A stretch of 64,000 nt of DNA from Myxococcota bacterium. Lineage in GTDB: Bacteria; Myxococcota; JAJVIH01. How positions within the stretch are numbered: the stretch's first letter is position 1; each line of letters begins with the position of its first letter. Shown here piece after piece: positions 61,495 to 64,000 of the stretch. The translations under genes were made by a program, and so were the position numbers. Location: positions 41,464 through 105,463 of the forward strand of contig JAJVIH010000050.1 in the NCBI GenBank assembly GCA_022072125.1, in the 5' to 3' direction. A model generated the notes under the pieces. That model was given only the letters and a program-made list of their open reading frames with translations, was not told the DNA's origin and made no database searches.

Positions 61495-63447
61495 ATGGAT
61501 TTAACCGCTGAAAGCACTTTTGCAACCCCGGCCGCGGGGAGTCCGCTGCCTTCTGTTGGAGCCCTGGACTCTCCCGCCGGCGGCATGAGCGATTATGGCG
61601 CATTCCTGCGGGCGCTGGCGCGGCGGGCCGCTGGCGAGCGGGATGGCCATGGCCAGGCGGTCCTCGCCGGGTGGATCGGCGCCCTCGTGATTCTTCAGGG
61701 CGAATTGGCGGCGCTGGCGATCAGCGTGGATCATATCCCCTGGCGGGAAGCCGGGCCGTCCTTCCTGCTGGTGATGGCGGCGGCCGCTTTCGCCGGGGGA
61801 CTGGCCGGTCAATTGTGCTGGGTGGGCGCGGGCCGCCTGCTGCGCGTGCTCCGCCGCCATGATCCGCGCCGGTTGTGGGCGTCCGGATTGGCCGCCGGAC
61901 TATTGATCCTGGCTTATCCCGCCGTCCGCACCCTGATGGCGAAACACGAATTGCTGGAGAACCTGGACTGGCCGCCGTGGATTGTCCTGTCCGCGGGGAT
62001 GCTGGGGGCGGGGCTCATGGCCCTGCGCCTGGGCGTGCATCCTGTCCGGCTGGGATGGCGGACTTCGCTGGCGGTTGGACTGGTTCCCTGGGCGGCGGCG
62101 GGGGGCCTGGCCCTATGGCCGCTGGCGGGCGAATCCGCCTACTGGGCGTTCCAGAAAACCGCCTTCACCACCGAGTTCATGGCGCGCACGCCGGTTTTCC
62201 GCCCGGAAACCCATCGCATGAAGGGGCATCCGCTGAAGCCCGCGATTCCGGAGCCCCCGGCGCTGGCCGCGGCGGTTTCAGGCGATCCAGCGTCCATGGC
62301 GGCGGCGTCCCGGCCGCGCGTGCGGAATATCGCCGTGATCATGATTGACACCCTGCGCGCCGACCACGTGGGCGCCTGGGGATACCCGCGCAACATCACC
62401 CCCAACCTGGATCGTTTCGCCGCCAACGCCGTGCTGTTTGAACGGGCCTTCGCCCAGCATCCCCAGACCTGGCGCAGCGTGCCTTCCATGTTGTCGGGAC
62501 GGCTGGCCTCCGGACTGCGGATGACGGACGAACGCTACGCCCGCGTGCTGCCGGAAAACGAGATGATGGCGGAGGTGTTCTCCCGTCACGGCCTGTTCAC
62601 GGCGGCGTGGGTGTCCCACTGGCTGCTGCTGCCGGAGCGGGGGATCAGCCAGGGCTTCCAGCACGTGAACCACGCGGTGGTCACCACCGACAAAATCCGC
62701 ATGAACAGCAAGGAGATCGCGGGTCCGGTCAACGAGACCCTGCTGCCCTGGGTGCGGGAGCAATTGCCCGGCAAGGACGGCTTTTTCCTGTTCGTGCATT
62801 ACTACGACTGCCATTCGGGCTACCTGCGGCACGCCGGATTCCCCCATTTCGGCGACAGCCCGCGCGACCGCTACGACCATGAAATCGCCTACACGGATCA
62901 TCACGCGGGCGAGTTGATCCGGACGCTGGAGGCGGCGCCCTTCGCCGGGGAGACCGCGATTTTCATCACCTCGGATCACGGCGAGGGATTTGGCGATCAC
63001 GGCTACCAATGGCACGGCAAGGATTTGTACAACGATCAGATTCACGTGCCGCTGCTGGTTCGCGTGCCGGGAGTGGCGCCGCGGCGGGTCAAACACCCGG
63101 TCGCCCTGCTCGACATGGCCCCCACCTGGCTGGAATTGCTGGGGATTCCACGCCCGGAAGGGCTGGCGCTGGCGGGGTATTCGCTCACCCCGTTTTTCCA
63201 GCCCGGCCGCGAATGGGAGCGCCCGCCGGTGTTTTCCCAGCAGGTGGGGGACGCCGCCCATTTCGCCCGCCGCACGGTCATCGAGGGGCGGTACAAACTC
63301 TACCACAACCAAGCGTTCAAATATTTCCGGCTGTTCGATATTGAACAGGACTACCACGAGACCCGCAACCTGGTGGATTCCGAACCGGCGTTGCGCGAGC
63401 GCCTGCTGGGCGTGCTGAACGCCCTCGACCCCGCTGGCGGGGAATAG
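61495..63447 (+). CDS. Membrane-anchored sulfatase/alkaline-phosphatase-superfamily hydrolase
   Basis: N-terminal TM helices; NIAVIMIDTLRADHVGAWGYPRNITPNLDRFAANAVLFERAFAQHPQT; FITSDHGEGFGDHGYQWHGKDLYNDQIHVPLLVRVPG. Confidence 0.9.
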   Translation: MDLTAESTFATPAAGSPLPSVGALDSPAGGMSDYGAFLRALARRAAGERDGHGQAVLAGWIGALVILQGELAALAISVDHIPWREAGPSFLLVMAAAAFAGGLAGQLCWVGAGRLLRVLRRHDPRRLWASGLAAGLLILAYPAVRTLMAKHELLENLDWPPWIVLSAGMLGAGLMALRLGVHPVRLGWRTSLAVGLVPWAAAGGLALWPLAGESAYWAFQKTAFTTEFMARTPVFRPETHRMKGHPLKPAIPEPPALAAAVSGDPASMAAASRPRVRNIAVIMIDTLRADHVGAWGYPRNITPNLDRFAANAVLFERAFAQHPQTWRSVPSMLSGRLASGLRMTDERYARVLPENEMMAEVFSRHGLFTAAWVSHWLLLPERGISQGFQHVNHAVVTTDKIRMNSKEIAGPVNETLLPWVREQLPGKDGFFLFVHYYDCHSGYLRHAGFPHFGDSPRDRYDHEIAYTDHHAGELIRTLEAAPFAGETAIFITSDHGEGFGDHGYQWHGKDLYNDQIHVPLLVRVPGVAPRRVKHPVALLDMAPTWLELLGIPRPEGLALAGYSLTPFFQPGREWERPPVFSQQVGDAAHFARRTVIEGRYKLYHNQAFKYFRLFDIEQDYHETRNLVDSEPALRERLLGVLNALDPAGGE

Positions 63448-63719
63448 CCGGCAATCCGGGTGTCACTCGCGCCCGCCGTTTCCCACTGCCATTGCCCGCC
63501 TCCGATCCACCACTCCCCGCCGTATGTACTGGAGAGATTATCCGCGCCGTGTGCTGTCGTGCGCCGCCGCCATCAATCCACCGCATCACGCTTCCCCACT
63601 AATCGGGCGCCTCACTCGCCGGATGCGCCACCACTCGCCGGGCATGTCACTCGCCGGACCCGCCGCCGCCGGACGCACCACCCGCCAAAGCCCACCCATC
63701 AAGGGTGGAGTCGCCGCTT

Positions 63720-64000
63720 TCAACCCGGTTTTTCAGGGTCCGGACAGGCTTCGCCCATCCACGCGCCCGGCTGCGTCCACACCTGTTCTGGTTCGCCTGG
63801 CGTTTGGCGGCCAGACGGGGCAGGAATATAAAAACTGGGATCCCAGCCCGCGACGGAGTTGGCGTCCATCCACGGGTCCGCAAGCGGAGCCTGCGCATGC
63901 GGGATGTCTCCCCGCACGGCGCAGGTCGCCATGGCAGCGATGTCGCCGCGCTTCCGGCCAAGTTCCGCCCATGGCCGGCGCAGACTCACCGCCTCGATGG
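63720..64000 (-). CDS. C-terminal fragment of an unidentified protein running off the right edge
   Basis: Open frame to the window end: IEAVSLRRPWAELGRKRGDIAAMATCAVRGDIPHAQAPLADPWMDANSVAGWDPSFYIPAPSGRQTPGEPEQVWTQPGAWMGEACPDPEKPG*. Confidence 0.5.
   Translation of the reverse strand, partial: IEAVSLRRPWAELGRKRGDIAAMATCAVRGDIPHAQAPLADPWMDANSVAGWDPSFYIPAPSGRQTPGEPEQVWTQPGAWMGEACPDPEKPG

Noticed and set aside
63647-63989. Several overlapping minus ORFs at the right edge (63647..63961, 63733..63972)
   Set aside because: Only the frame that stays open to the window end (63720..64000) looks protein-like; the others are alternative frames of the same DNA.

Overview
This is a high-GC bacterial window of about 64 kb. 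The Asp/Pro-linker lipoproteins, MglA-type GTPase and TonB/ExbBD organisation suggest a Myxococcota or deltaproteobacteria-like lineage, but that placement is inference only. Most of the window is ordinary: xanthine dehydrogenase-family subunits, an acyl-CoA mutase large subunit, gltBD, an N-rhodanese MoeB-like protein, thiL, nadA, moaC, a YfcF-like GST, a TonB/ExbBD/TBDR cluster and a sulfatase. Four regions stand out. (1) A minus-strand cell-surface block at ~34.5-41.3 kb contains a beta-barrel protein, a propeller-like lipoprotein, an S8-protease lipoprotein and two related small lipoproteins. The propeller-like gene has a C10 tract between its apparent start codon and signal peptide that puts it out of frame; the S8 protease shares the same lipoprotein leader; and the second small lipoprotein gene is frameshifted, with both small genes followed by the same 27-bp repeat. 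(2) A bacterial DNA topoisomerase VI operon (Top6B-Top6A) in which Top6B carries a ~165-aa Lys/Ala/Pro-rich N-terminal extension. (3) A tandem pair of thymidylate-kinase-like genes, the second with a Walker A Lys-to-Arg substitution, followed by a Ppx/GppA-HD protein. (4) A consensus sigma-54 promoter upstream of a 100-aa orphan gene that ends in a clear terminator. No rRNA, tRNA, CRISPR array or IS element was recognised by eye. The very long ORFs antisense to gltB and other genes are judged to be high-GC artefacts.
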